Assembly: GCF_900115665.1 (NCBI RefSeq) | Contig: NZ_FOXH01000001.1 | Location: forward strand, 367,777 to 431,776 | Length of the DNA stretch: 64,000 nucleotides | Direction of reading: 5' to 3' | DNA from: Pseudarcicella hirudinis | Lineage (GTDB): Bacteria; Bacteroidota; Bacteroidia; Cytophagales; Spirosomataceae | Shown: in pieces, positions 25,212 to 34,842 of the stretch | Position numbering within the stretch: the first letter of the stretch is position 1 | How the letters are laid out: each line of letters opens with the position of its first letter | The notes under the pieces: model-generated | Database searches by the model: none | The model's input: only the letters and a program-made list of their open reading frames with translations | What the model was told of the DNA's origin: nothing | Translations under genes and position numbers: made by a program

Positions 25212-28200
25212 TTATTTTCCTGAATCGCTGTGTGTAGTCTCAGCATCGGCTCCTACGATAACACTTCCTTCTTCCATGGTATCACAATGCATTAATTTGG
25301 CCTTTTTACCTTCAGGTTTCACGGTAGCAGCACCACCTGCTTTTGCACTCAGCATTTTCTGGATTAAGCGATTACGCTCAGAGGCAATTTTTTCACGTAA
25401 GACAAGGTCTTTTTCGATGTCAAAATAGATAGCTCCGTCGATAATACTTTTTTCAGGTTTTGCATATACAGAGAGCGGATTGTTGTTCCATAGAACAACA
25501 TCAGCTTCTTTGCCAGCTTTGATACTTCCCATACGGCTGTCGAGGTGCATCATTTTAGCAGGATTTAAGGTTACCATTTTCCAGGCTTCTTCTTCTGAAA
25601 TTCCGCCATACAATACGGTTTTTGCGGCTTCCTGATTCAAACGACGAGCCATTTCAGCATCATCAGAGTTGATAGAAGTGTTAATTCCGACTTTAGACAT
25701 CAACGCAGCGTTAAAAGGAATGGCTTCTTTTACTTCCATTTTATAAGCCCACCAGTCGGAGAAAGTCGAACCGCTTGCTCCATGCGCTTTCATTTTATCC
25801 GCAACTTTATAACCCTCGAGGATATGTGTGAAAGTGTTTATTTTGAAACCTAAAGAATCAGCTACTTTCATCAGCATGTTAATCTCAGACTGTACATATG
25901 AGTGACAGGTAATGAAACGTTTTTTATTGAGAATTTCAACCAAAGCATCTAATTCCAAATCACGGCGGGGAGGTGTTAAAGAGGCTTTATTCGCAGCCTT
26001 ATTGTAGTCATTCCATGATTTTTCGTATTCTTTTGCTCTGAGGAATGCATCCATCATCACCTGTTCCACACCCATTCTGGTTTGAGGGAATCTGATTCTT
26101 GCACGATCTCCCCAGTTTGCCTGTTTTACGTTTTCTCCTAAAGCAAATTTGATAAAGCCATCCATGTTTTTAATCTTCATTGCTTCAGCCGTTTCTCCCC
26201 ACTTTAATTTAATAATAGCTGACTGACCGCCAATGCAATTAGCAGAACCATGTAATAACTGAGAAGAAGTAACTCCACCGGCCAGCTGACGATAAATGTT
26301 TACGTCTTCCGGATTAACAACATCTTCCATTCTTACTTCAGCAGAAACAGATTGTGTGCCTTCATTGACAGATACCAGCGCAATATGAGAGTGTTCATCA
26401 AAAATTCCGTTTGTGAGATGTTTTCCTGTTCCGTCAATTACTTTTGCGCCGGTTGAAGAAAGGTTTTTACCAACCTGTGCAATTTTTCCGTTTTGAAGCA
26501 AAACATCTGTATTTTGAAGAATCCCTCCTTTTTCGTTAGTCCATACCGTAGCATTTTTAATAAGGATTGTCTCGGTTTTAGGCTTCTCTTCGCTGCCATA
26601 AGTACCAAAAGGGAAGGTGATTTTTCCCAATTCAGGAACCGCTTTCTTTGCTGTATCAGCTTTCGCCGGAGTCTCCTTGTAAGCGTCTTTTAAACTGGCA
26701 AGAAATGAAGTGTATGTACCTTCGCCATTTTCACCTGAGCCTTTGATGGTATTTTTATCATATAATGCACTGATTCTGGTATCGCCCTTGTCTTTCTTAG
26801 GATCCGTCTTGAAAATAAAGGTCAGGAGATTTCCTGAACGGCTTACTTTAGGCGTTACTTTGATAGAATCCGTTACGATAATCTGATATTCAGGTTTTTC
26901 AGCCTTTCCGGAAATATTCAATTTTAAACCAGATTTAGAACCCAGTATCAAATCATAATTTCCTCTAAGGTCAGCAACGGCCAAATCAGCCAAAACATAT
27001 TTTTTACCTTTTACCCAGTTTTCATAAACAATACTTCCGTCTTTAAAGATGTTATCGGAAGTGATTAAGAAATTGGCCAGTAATCCCGGTTTCAGGCTGC
27101 CTACTTTATCTTCTACTTTTAAAAGCTGTGCAGGTACGGAAGTCAGGGCTGCTAAAGCCGCTTTCTCATCTAAGCCATATTCAACGGCTTTGCGCAGATT
27201 GGTCAAAAAGTCTGATTTGTTCTTTAAATTGCTTGAGGTAAAAGCAAAAGGAATATTAGCTTTGGCTAAATAGGATGCATTTGCCGGAGCCAGCTCCCAG
27301 TGTTTCATTTCTGCCAATGTAACTACACTTGCATCAAAAGGATCTTCAACATCATAGGCAGAAGGAAAATTCAGTGGAATTATTAAAGCTGCTCCGCTTG
27401 CTTTAATATCATCAATTCTTTGGTATTCATCACCAAAACCTTTGTAAATATATTGAACGCCAAATTCTTTGGCTATTTTTTCAGCACGAAGAATATTGAG
27501 TTTGTCATTTGCTTCAAAAACCTGCGGAATACCCTGATTCTGGTTAAAGGCATCTAATGAGATGTTGAATTCCGTGTTTTTCTTTGCTTTTTTATACCAA
27601 TCCGCATCATAGTATGTCTGGCGGAGCAGCGCAACAGAACCCATCAATGAATTAGGATAATCTTGCGTTGAGCTCCCTTTTGAGAAAGAATAATGTGCAG
27701 AAACCTTACTTTTTAACAAAGCTTCCTGGTCTCTTCCGTCAATCAGGGCAATCAAGGAAGACGTTCCTCTTACAATACCATCCTGAATATGAGATACTAC
27801 TGCTCCGAACCCGAGTTTTCTTAATTCTTCAGCCTGAGCTGAATTTCCTGTGAAAAGAGCTGCCGCATCATTTTCCGGAAGAATAGCCTGATTCCAGTTA
27901 TAAGCTCCCGGTTTTTTAGATTCGAATTGGGGATCTCCTCTGAAAGCTCTTGCTTCTTTTTTGGTTTCAGGTGAACCATAGGAAGAATAGGGTTCAACAA
28001 AGGAAGGATAAATCCGTTTGCCTTTCAGATCAATAATGGTGGTTCCGGCGGGAATAGCAATGTTTTTGCCTACCGCTTCGATAACAGAACCTTTAATTAA
28101 AAGAGTAGCTCCTTCAATTGTAGTACCGGCATCCTGAATGATTGTGGCATTTGTAAAGGCGTACAGGTTAGGTCTTTCGTCCTGAACACCATTTCTAGGG

Positions 28201-28274
28201 AAGGTGAGTGTCTGAGCGTGTAATGCTACTGCTGACAACCATAATAAACAAATGGTTCTGAAGAGTTTCCTCAT
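25212..28274 (-). CDS. Exported tandem amidohydrolase (inactive N-half, active-looking C-half)
   Basis: 1020 residues with a signal peptide ending AVALHAQ. The N-terminal half (about 35-440) is an amidohydrolase fold with the metal motif lost: RIYPSFVEPYSSYG at 87-100 replaces PGxIDxHxH. It ends with the usual AALAALTSVPAQLLKVEDKVGSLKPG. The C-terminal half (about 590-990) keeps a full set of likely metal ligands: H628 and H630 (DEHSH), H791 (TCHS), H817 (TFTHI) and D871 (NSDD). It would hydrolyse a C-N, C-O or P-O bond of a small molecule or peptide in the periplasm. It is first gene of an operon with a second, inactive-looking amidohydrolase gene. Substrate unknown. Confidence 0.87.
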   Translation of the reverse strand: MRKLFRTICLLWLSAVALHAQTLTFPRNGVQDERPNLYAFTNATIIQDAGTTIEGATLLIKGSVIEAVGKNIAIPAGTTIIDLKGKRIYPSFVEPYSSYGSPETKKEARAFRGDPQFESKKPGAYNWNQAILPENDAAALFTGNSAQAEELRKLGFGAVVSHIQDGIVRGTSSLIALIDGRDQEALLKSKVSAHYSFSKGSSTQDYPNSLMGSVALLRQTYYDADWYKKAKKNTEFNISLDAFNQNQGIPQVFEANDKLNILRAEKIAKEFGVQYIYKGFGDEYQRIDDIKASGAALIIPLNFPSAYDVEDPFDASVVTLAEMKHWELAPANASYLAKANIPFAFTSSNLKNKSDFLTNLRKAVEYGLDEKAALAALTSVPAQLLKVEDKVGSLKPGLLANFLITSDNIFKDGSIVYENWVKGKKYVLADLAVADLRGNYDLILGSKSGLKLNISGKAEKPEYQIIVTDSIKVTPKVSRSGNLLTFIFKTDPKKDKGDTRISALYDKNTIKGSGENGEGTYTSFLASLKDAYKETPAKADTAKKAVPELGKITFPFGTYGSEEKPKTETILIKNATVWTNEKGGILQNTDVLLQNGKIAQVGKNLSSTGAKVIDGTGKHLTNGIFDEHSHIALVSVNEGTQSVSAEVRMEDVVNPEDVNIYRQLAGGVTSSQLLHGSANCIGGQSAIIKLKWGETAEAMKIKNMDGFIKFALGENVKQANWGDRARIRFPQTRMGVEQVMMDAFLRAKEYEKSWNDYNKAANKASLTPPRRDLELDALVEILNKKRFITCHSYVQSEINMLMKVADSLGFKINTFTHILEGYKVADKMKAHGASGSTFSDWWAYKMEVKEAIPFNAALMSKVGINTSINSDDAEMARRLNQEAAKTVLYGGISEEEAWKMVTLNPAKMMHLDSRMGSIKAGKEADVVLWNNNPLSVYAKPEKSIIDGAIYFDIEKDLVLREKIASERNRLIQKMLSAKAGGAATVKPEGKKAKLMHCDTMEEGSVIVGADAETTHSDSGK

Positions 28275-28650
28275 AGAGTTTTGATTTTTAGGTAATGAAG
28301 TAAATAAAAATTATCCCGAATTGCCTTTTGTTAATTGAAGTATTTCGGTTACACAAATATAATCAATGAAGCAGAATTTCATTGCCGATTAAAAAATGAT
28401 ATGCTGTAATTAGGGCGATTTGTTTTTGAAATCAGATGCGGTCATTTAATTAGGGAAAAGAATCTTTTGTTTTCAGCTTTAAAAATAAGTTTTTCTGAAA
28501 TTCTGAATGTAAACGTTTCCGTAAACGTTTACAGAAAAATATTCAAAAAAAGCCTTGAATAATACTATTTTATACTATTAAATTAGTGAAAGGATTCAGG
28601 AAAACGGGGCTATTTCCATTTTCAGAGACCTAATTGAAGACAAAACCAAG
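28275..28650. promoter_or_regulatory. Divergent control region with tandem LacI-type operators
   Basis: This 376-base gap separates the amidohydrolase operon (leftward) from the sigma-factor/SusCD locus (rightward). Two copies of gtaaacgttt lie in tandem at 28509-28518 and 28521-28530. The second is part of a perfect 12-base palindrome gtaaacgtttac (28521-28532), the classic LacI/CcpA-type operator form. No LacI-family gene is in the window. No convincing TAnnTTTG element was found for either direction. The rest is AT-rich and featureless to me. Confidence 0.6.
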
Positions 28651-29256
28651 ATGGATAAAAATTTTACTTTTCCTCAAAAATCAATGACTAAAATTTACGA
28701 CGAAGAAGCGTTATGGGATGCTTTCAGAACAGGTGACCATGAAGCATTTACTAAGATTTACAAAAGCTATGTAAATGTGCTTTATAGTTACAGTACAGGT
28801 ATAACCCAGGACCGTGAACTTATAAAAGATTGTTTGCATGATTTGTTTGTGGAATTGTGGAGAAATCATGCTACAATAGGCAAGACTACTTCGATTAAAT
28901 ATTATCTGATGGCTTCAATCAAAAGAAAATTAGTTCGTCAACTGGAAAATCAGCAGAAACATTTCCAGCATCAGGCGAATTACTATTCCGAGAATCCTGA
29001 TTTTGTGCTTTCTCATGAAACGGCCATGCTTTCTATTGAGGATGAAAATAAGGTTGGTTTTCTTCTGAATGATTCTTTCCGGTTTTTAAGTAAACGTCAG
29101 AAAGAGGCACTTTCTCTTCGTTACTTTCATGACATGGATACTGATCAGATTTCAACTTTCATGAAAATTAATCCTCAGTCTGTTTATAATCTGATTTTCG
29201 GAGCCTTGAAAATTCTGAAGGAACATCTCCGGGGTGAACAGCTGGCCTGGTATTAA
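28651..29256 (+). CDS. ECF-type RNA polymerase sigma-70 factor
   Basis: 201 residues (190 if the in-frame ATG at codon 12 is used). Region 2 is seen as LWDAFRTGDHEAFTKIYKSYVNVLYSYSTGITQDRELIKDCLHDLFVELWRN, and region 4 as FLSKRQKEALSLRYFHDMDTDQISTFMKINPQSVYNLIFGALKILKEHL, a helix-turn-helix that binds the -35 element. This is the Bacteroidota-expanded ECF group usually paired with FecR-type anti-sigma factors and SusC/SusD genes. It probably drives the downstream SusCD genes. It is preceded by LacI-like operators and followed by a 341-base gap and a FecR-like fragment. Confidence 0.9.
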   Translation: MDKNFTFPQKSMTKIYDEEALWDAFRTGDHEAFTKIYKSYVNVLYSYSTGITQDRELIKDCLHDLFVELWRNHATIGKTTSIKYYLMASIKRKLVRQLENQQKHFQHQANYYSENPDFVLSHETAMLSIEDENKVGFLLNDSFRFLSKRQKEALSLRYFHDMDTDQISTFMKINPQSVYNLIFGALKILKEHLRGEQLAWY

Positions 29257-29597
29257 TCCGATTTCTTCCCGTACTTAAAGAGTCATAATTATTACGGAAT
29301 AATTGCTTTGTTGCAATTACTCTGAGAAAACTCTGTACTTCCTGTTTTATTAATCCTTTGCTAATATGCTGATTTTGAACTGACAAAAACATTGGTAGCG
29401 GTAATTTATTGCCGCTCATGCTGAATTTGAAACCTCTTTAATATTTTAACGTACAGTCAGTATCGGACATCTTCATGTAGTAGCATCTGCATAATACTAA
29501 GTTCCAACTTTCATTTTTTTTAAATCTTTTGAGTAGAAAACCAGGGGGCTTGGCTTTGGGTATAAAGTGTAAATTATTCTTAGAATAGTGAAATTTT
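29257..29597. other. Non-coding gap between sigma factor and FecR-like gene
   Basis: 341 bases with no credible gene. It presumably holds a promoter for the FecR-like/SusC/SusD unit, possibly the target of the ECF sigma factor just upstream. No TAnnTTTG match, hairpin terminator or long repeat was recognised. Its length suggests that the sigma gene and the downstream genes are separate transcripts. Confidence 0.4.
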
Positions 29598-29864
29598 ATG
29601 AATCAAAAGAGGTTTGCCAGTATTAAGCAATTTCAAGTCGAAGATTTTATCTCGGATAAGGAATTTATTCATTGGGTCAGGAACCCGGATGATCAGGTAC
29701 TTTCAGATTTCTGGAAAACGTTTCAACTATTTTTTCCACAAAAAATCCCTGAAATGGAGTTAGCCAAAGAATTAATTCAAAAAGAACAGACAGAGGACCA
29801 GCTCGACGAAACTGAAATTGACAAGCTCTGGGAATCGATCTGTAAAACAATTAATAAAAAATAA
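29598..29864 (+). CDS. Small protein resembling the cytoplasmic domain of a FecR anti-sigma factor
   Basis: 88 residues. The pattern VEDFISDKEFIHWVRNPDDQVLSDFWKTFQLFFPQKIPEMELAKELIQ resembles the N-terminal sigma-binding helices of Bacteroidota FecR proteins, which normally continue into a transmembrane helix and a periplasmic FecR domain (total about 300-400 residues). Here the protein ends after these helices, with no membrane segment. It sits exactly where a FecR gene would be, between an ECF sigma gene and susC, and 24 bases before susC. It may be a soluble anti-sigma factor, or a relic. The family call is by eye and moderate. Confidence 0.6.
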   Translation: MNQKRFASIKQFQVEDFISDKEFIHWVRNPDDQVLSDFWKTFQLFFPQKIPEMELAKELIQKEQTEDQLDETEIDKLWESICKTINKK

Positions 29865-29888
29865 ACATATACTAAAACAAAAAATCCT

Positions 29889-32800
29889 ATGAAAAAACTA
29901 TTACAAAAGTGGTTATTAGGCACCGTTGGCGTTCTGATAAGCCTATCCAGCTTCGGGCAGATCAATGTCTCGGGGACTGTCACCGGGGCAGAGGATGGAA
30001 AAGGTGTTCCGGGCGTGAGTATTTCAGTAAAAGGTACAACGAAGGGTACTAATTCTGACGGAGAAGGTAATTTTAAAATTTCTGTAGCTAATAATAAAGC
30101 CGTACTTGTTTTCAGTGCAGTCGGATTTAACTCACAGGAAATAACCGTTGGCTCAAAAAGTGTTATTAACGTAGTACTTGAATCTGACATCAAATCATTA
30201 AGTGAAGTAGTGGTAGTAGGTTATGGTACTCAAAAGAAAAGCCAGTTGACCGGAGCTATCTCATCTGTTACGGCAAAGCAAATCACTGAAATGCCGATTA
30301 CCAACCTGGGACAGGCTATGCAGGGACGCGTTGCCGGTGTGGACGTTGCACAGTCAGGTAGTAAACCTGGTACAGTTCCGAAAGTATTGATTCGTGGTCG
30401 TCGTTCATTTAACGCTGGTAACGATCCTCTTTATGTAGTAGATGGTATTCCTTTGGCAGGTGGTTATGAAGACCTTAACCCAAATGACGTTGCTTCAATG
30501 GAAATTCTGAAAGATGCTTCTTCTACAGCGATTTATGGAGCAAGAGGAGCAAACGGAGTTGTACTTATTACAACAAAAAGAGGTGCGCCGAAAGGAAAGA
30601 CCGTTATCAGCTATGATACTTATGTAGGTGTTACAGATGCTTTGGATAAAATCAAACTTTTTAACGGAGCAGAATATGCCGAAATGAAACGTGAGTCCCG
30701 CAGAACAATCGGTACTTATAAAGATGCAAACGGAAACCTTGTTCCGACAGGAGTAGCTGATGCTTTTGCTGACTCAAAATTATTCGAAGCTGTGGAATTA
30801 GATGGTATTGCCAATAACAGAACAACTGATTATCAGTCAATGATGCTTCGTCAGGGTTTCCAGCAAAACCATACAATTGGTGTGCAGGGCGGTAATGAAA
30901 AAACTCAGTTTTATATTTCAGGTGGTTTCTTCCAGGATAAAGGTATTATTCCGGGGTTGGATTATTCACGTACCTCTCTTCGTGTTAACATTGATCACCA
31001 GATCAATAAAGCGGTAAAAGTCGGTATTTCTTCTTATATGATGTACAGCTTGAGAAATGGTGCTAACAGAAGCCCTTATGGTGCAACGCTGGCTCAAAAC
31101 CCGTTGGCTAAAGCATATGATGATCAGGGAAATATCATTTTCTCACAAACCAGTGATGCTTTGCTTACAAACCCGATGGCAGAACTTGTTCCGGGTGCTC
31201 AGGTAGATGAAACTAAAAAATACCGTATTTTCAATAGTATTTACGCTGAGGTTAATATCCTTGAAGGTTTGAAATACCGTGTAAACTTTGGTCCTGACTT
31301 TAATACACAAAGAATCGGCCGTTTTATTGGTGCGCAAACGAATGATATCAAAGGTGGTAACCCTAAAGCAGCTGATACTACAAGATTAGGCTTTAACTAT
31401 ACCCTTGAAAACATTGTTACTTACAGCAAAAGATTCAATAAAGTTCACAATTTCCTCTTTACAGCTTTACACTCAATCCAGAGAGACAATTATGAAGTGA
31501 CTGGTATCGGTGTACAGGGCGTTCCGGTTGAAACTCAGCAGTTTTATAATTTAGGTAACGCAAGTACCGTATTAGATTATAAGAGCTCACTTACTGAATG
31601 GACATTGAACTCTTATATGGCTCGTATCAACTACGACTACAATGATAAATACTTACTGACACTGACACTTCGTCGTGATGGTTCAAGCCGTTTCGGAGAA
31701 AATACCAAATACGGTAATTTCCCGGGTATCGCAGTAGCATGGAATTTGAGTAATGAGCCTTTTATGAGAGATATTACCAGCCTTGACCAGTTGAAAATCC
31801 GTGCCAGCTATGGTTCAGTAGGTAACCAGGGGGTTGCTCCGTATCAGACACAAGGTTTATTAGGCCGTACATCTTATGCATGGAATAACACTGCTGCATA
31901 CGGTTATCGTCCAAATACAATCGGTAACCCTGATTTGAGATGGGAAACATCAACTTCTAAAAACATAGGGGTAGATTTTAGTTTCTTCAGAGGAAGATTG
32001 TCAGGTTCATTGGAATTGTATCAGACAAATACTACAGATTTATTACTTTCTGATCAATTGCCTACTTCAGTTGGTTTCAACTCAGTTACACGTAACGTTG
32101 GTGAAACCCGTAACAGAGGTATTGAGTTAAGTTTGTCAACAGTTAACGTTGATTCAAAAAGCGGATTCAAATGGTCAACTGATTTCACATTCACTAAAAA
32201 CTCAGAAGCAATTCTTTCTTTATACAACGGAGCAATTGATGATCCGGGTAACAAATGGTTCATCGGCTATCCGCTTACAGAATTCTATGATTACAAAAAA
32301 GCAGGTATCTGGCAGACAAGCGAAGCAGATCTTGCTAAATCTTATGGAAGTACAGTCGGACAGATTAAAGTACAGGATACAAACGGTGATGGTAAAATTA
32401 CAGCAGATGACCGCGTATTGTTAGGTTCTGATATTCCTGATTTCAGCGGAGGTATCACAAACCGTTTCAGCTACAAAGGTTTTGATTTATCATTCTTTGT
32501 CTATGCCCGCGTAGGTCAGATGATTTTGAGTAAATTCCACCAGAACAGTAACTATCTTCAAGGTCGTTACAACCAGATTAAAGTTGATTACTGGACTCCG
32601 AACAATCCGACTAACGAATTCCCAAGACCAAACTTTAACCAGGAATTCCCTGCTTACAACACTGCAATCATTTATTTTGATGGTTCATTCGTGAAAGTTC
32701 GTAACATTAACTTCGGTTATACTTTCCCTGATAAAGTTGCTAAGAAATTCGGTATGCAGTCGTTACGTCTTTACACAAGTATTCAGCAACCATTTATTTT

Positions 32801-32918
32801 CTCATCATACCGCTCAAAATACAACGGTGTTGACCCTGAGACTTCAGATGGAAACGTAAACAACGACGTTACACCTGCAACAAGAGTTATGACATTTGGT
32901 TTAAATGTTAAGTTCTAA
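29889..32918 (+). CDS. SusC/RagA-family TonB-linked outer membrane protein
   Basis: 1009 residues. The signal peptide ends SLSSFGQ, followed by a CarboxypepD_reg-like domain (INVSGTVTGAEDGKGVPGVSISVKG), the TonB-box region LSEVVVVGYGTQKK near residue 105, the SusC signature MQGRVAGVDV and the plug (VLIRGRRSFNAGNDPLYVVDGIPL, ILKDASSTAIYGARGANGVV), then a 22-strand barrel to the end. It lacks the N-terminal STN signalling domain used by receptors that talk to FecR, which agrees with the missing FecR periplasmic domain upstream. It imports an oligosaccharide together with the SusD lid. The sugar cannot be named, because no glycosidase gene lies in the same unit. Confidence 0.96.
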   Translation: MKKLLQKWLLGTVGVLISLSSFGQINVSGTVTGAEDGKGVPGVSISVKGTTKGTNSDGEGNFKISVANNKAVLVFSAVGFNSQEITVGSKSVINVVLESDIKSLSEVVVVGYGTQKKSQLTGAISSVTAKQITEMPITNLGQAMQGRVAGVDVAQSGSKPGTVPKVLIRGRRSFNAGNDPLYVVDGIPLAGGYEDLNPNDVASMEILKDASSTAIYGARGANGVVLITTKRGAPKGKTVISYDTYVGVTDALDKIKLFNGAEYAEMKRESRRTIGTYKDANGNLVPTGVADAFADSKLFEAVELDGIANNRTTDYQSMMLRQGFQQNHTIGVQGGNEKTQFYISGGFFQDKGIIPGLDYSRTSLRVNIDHQINKAVKVGISSYMMYSLRNGANRSPYGATLAQNPLAKAYDDQGNIIFSQTSDALLTNPMAELVPGAQVDETKKYRIFNSIYAEVNILEGLKYRVNFGPDFNTQRIGRFIGAQTNDIKGGNPKAADTTRLGFNYTLENIVTYSKRFNKVHNFLFTALHSIQRDNYEVTGIGVQGVPVETQQFYNLGNASTVLDYKSSLTEWTLNSYMARINYDYNDKYLLTLTLRRDGSSRFGENTKYGNFPGIAVAWNLSNEPFMRDITSLDQLKIRASYGSVGNQGVAPYQTQGLLGRTSYAWNNTAAYGYRPNTIGNPDLRWETSTSKNIGVDFSFFRGRLSGSLELYQTNTTDLLLSDQLPTSVGFNSVTRNVGETRNRGIELSLSTVNVDSKSGFKWSTDFTFTKNSEAILSLYNGAIDDPGNKWFIGYPLTEFYDYKKAGIWQTSEADLAKSYGSTVGQIKVQDTNGDGKITADDRVLLGSDIPDFSGGITNRFSYKGFDLSFFVYARVGQMILSKFHQNSNYLQGRYNQIKVDYWTPNNPTNEFPRPNFNQEFPAYNTAIIYFDGSFVKVRNINFGYTFPDKVAKKFGMQSLRLYTSIQQPFIFSSYRSKYNGVDPETSDGNVNNDVTPATRVMTFGLNVKF

Positions 32919-32995
32919 GTATTTGGATTAATACTCAAAACTTCAAGTCATTAATGTTGACTCTCAATTACTTACAATTATTAATTCGAAAGACA

Positions 32996-34666
32996 ATGAA
33001 ACATTCATATTTTATAAAATCAATAAAAACCTTAAGTGTTTTGGCCTGCTTGTTTGTCAGCCAATCATGTAAAGATGTTCTGAAGGAGGAAGTAATCTCC
33101 AACATTGGCAGTGATTACATTAATACTGCTGCCGGCTTCAATGCTGCAGTGAATGCTGCATACTCTTCATTGAGAAGTTTCTATGGTACAGAAAGAGGGG
33201 TAACCATGACAGAATACGGTACCGACCTTTATCAGGCAGGTGCTGATGGTAGTTTTAAAGGTTTCCATTTCTATGATTCCCAATTAATCGGTACAGTAAG
33301 TATCATTCAGGAGTTGTGGGATGAAACTTATAAAGGAATCAATACCTGTAATGCAGTAATTGACAGAGCTCCTAAAATCACAGGAATTACAGATGCGGTT
33401 AAAAAACAGAGAGTTGCAGAAATGAAATTTCTGAGAGCTCATTTTTACTTCATCCTGTTACAGCAATTCGGCGGGGTAGATTTACGCCTTTCTGAAACAG
33501 TTGTACCAACTAAAGTAACAAAGAGAGCTTCTGAAGCAGATATGTATAAAGCAATTATTGCTGATTTGGAAGCTGCATTGCCTGATCTGGAAAAAACAGC
33601 AAAAGCGTCAGACTATGGCCGTGCCACTAAAGCTGCTACTGAGCATTTGTTAGCCCGTGTTTATCTGACAAAAGCAACTTCTTCTGCAAAAGCTTCTGAT
33701 GATTATGCAAAGGCTGCTACTTATGCCCAGACTGTAATCAGCAGTTACGGTTTCAAATTATTACCTGACTTTGCCAGTGTATTTACGCAAGGTGCCGGAG
33801 AGATCAATGATGAGGTGATTTTCTCTATTCAATATACTTCAGATCCATTGACAGATGGTGCCGGAAATACACTTCACTTGTATTTTGGTATGCAATACGA
33901 TGTTCAGGCCGGTATGCAGCGTGATATTATTTATGACCGACCATTTAAGCGTTTGAAACCTACTACTTATGCTTTGGAGACTGTATTTAAAGATCGTGTG
34001 AACGATAGCCGTTATAAAAAGACATTCAGAGATACCTGGTTGTGTAACACAGCCGGAGGAACATTTACCAACGTATTTGATAACTCTAAAAAATCTGTGA
34101 CTTTCAAACCGGGTGATACAACCATTTATATTCCTGGAGTAGAATGGACTCTGGCTCAGCGTGCAGCAAAACCTTATCAGGTTCTGGTACCAAGTTTATA
34201 TAACCAGGCGCTTTTCCCGACATTGGTTAAATTTATGGATCCGCTTCGTCCTGATAAAACATACGAAGCTGGTAGCCGTGATTATTTAGCTTTCCGTTTA
34301 GCTGATACATATTTGATTTTAGCAGAAGCGCAGTTGTTGCAAGGCAAAACTAAAGAAGCAACAGATGCTATCAATATGGTTCGCCGCCGTGCGGCCTGGC
34401 CGGGAAAAGAATCGGCTATGGAAATAACTCAGGCACAGATGACAATGGATTTCCTGATGGAAGAACGTGGTCGTGAATTGCTTGGTGAACAAACCCGCTG
34501 GTTAGATTTGAAACGTTGGGGAAATCTTGTTCCAAGAGTTAAACAATATAACTCTGATGCTGCAGCGAATATTAAAGATACTCACGTTTTGAGACCGATT
34601 CCTCAGACGCAGATCGACAGATCGCAGGGAGGAGCATCCGGATTCCCACAAAACCCGGGGTATTAA
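32996..34666 (+). CDS. RagB/SusD-family outer membrane lipoprotein
   Basis: 556 residues from the ATG at 32996. An earlier in-frame ATG at 32954 would add 14 residues before the signal peptide. The lipobox is LFVSQSC, so it is a lipoprotein. SusD features follow: FNAAVNAAYSSLRSFYG, the TPR helices with AEMKFLRAHFYFILLQQFGGV, and the C-terminal YLAFRLADTYLILAEAQLLQGK, FLMEERGRELLGEQTRWLDLKRWG and LRPIPQTQID. It forms the lid of the SusC channel at the cell surface and captures the glycan. A terminator follows. Confidence 0.96.
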   Translation: MKHSYFIKSIKTLSVLACLFVSQSCKDVLKEEVISNIGSDYINTAAGFNAAVNAAYSSLRSFYGTERGVTMTEYGTDLYQAGADGSFKGFHFYDSQLIGTVSIIQELWDETYKGINTCNAVIDRAPKITGITDAVKKQRVAEMKFLRAHFYFILLQQFGGVDLRLSETVVPTKVTKRASEADMYKAIIADLEAALPDLEKTAKASDYGRATKAATEHLLARVYLTKATSSAKASDDYAKAATYAQTVISSYGFKLLPDFASVFTQGAGEINDEVIFSIQYTSDPLTDGAGNTLHLYFGMQYDVQAGMQRDIIYDRPFKRLKPTTYALETVFKDRVNDSRYKKTFRDTWLCNTAGGTFTNVFDNSKKSVTFKPGDTTIYIPGVEWTLAQRAAKPYQVLVPSLYNQALFPTLVKFMDPLRPDKTYEAGSRDYLAFRLADTYLILAEAQLLQGKTKEATDAINMVRRRAAWPGKESAMEITQAQMTMDFLMEERGRELLGEQTRWLDLKRWGNLVPRVKQYNSDAAANIKDTHVLRPIPQTQIDRSQGGASGFPQNPGY

Positions 34667-34683
34667 TTTAACATGCTTATCTG

Positions 34684-34711
34684 AAAGCCGGGCAATCTGC
34701 CCGGCTTTTTT
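34684..34711 (+). terminator. Terminator of the SusCD unit
   Basis: A perfect 11-bp GC-rich stem aaagccgggca/tgcccggcttt with a 3-base loop and a T run, 17 bases after the susD stop codon. Confidence 0.95.
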
Positions 34712-34842
34712 ATTGAAACTAAGGGGAGTACCAGTGTCTTTTAGTATGAATAATACTCTTTATTTTGAGTAAAAAATGCATTATTTCAACTTTGGTTATT
34801 AAATCGTTTAATTCACAACCAATTCTTTTAAATCTGTAATTT

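Noticed and set aside
29168-29419. A leftward 83-codon frame between the sigma factor and the FecR-like gene
   Set aside because: It overlaps the end of the sigma-factor gene on the other strand and shows no conserved features.
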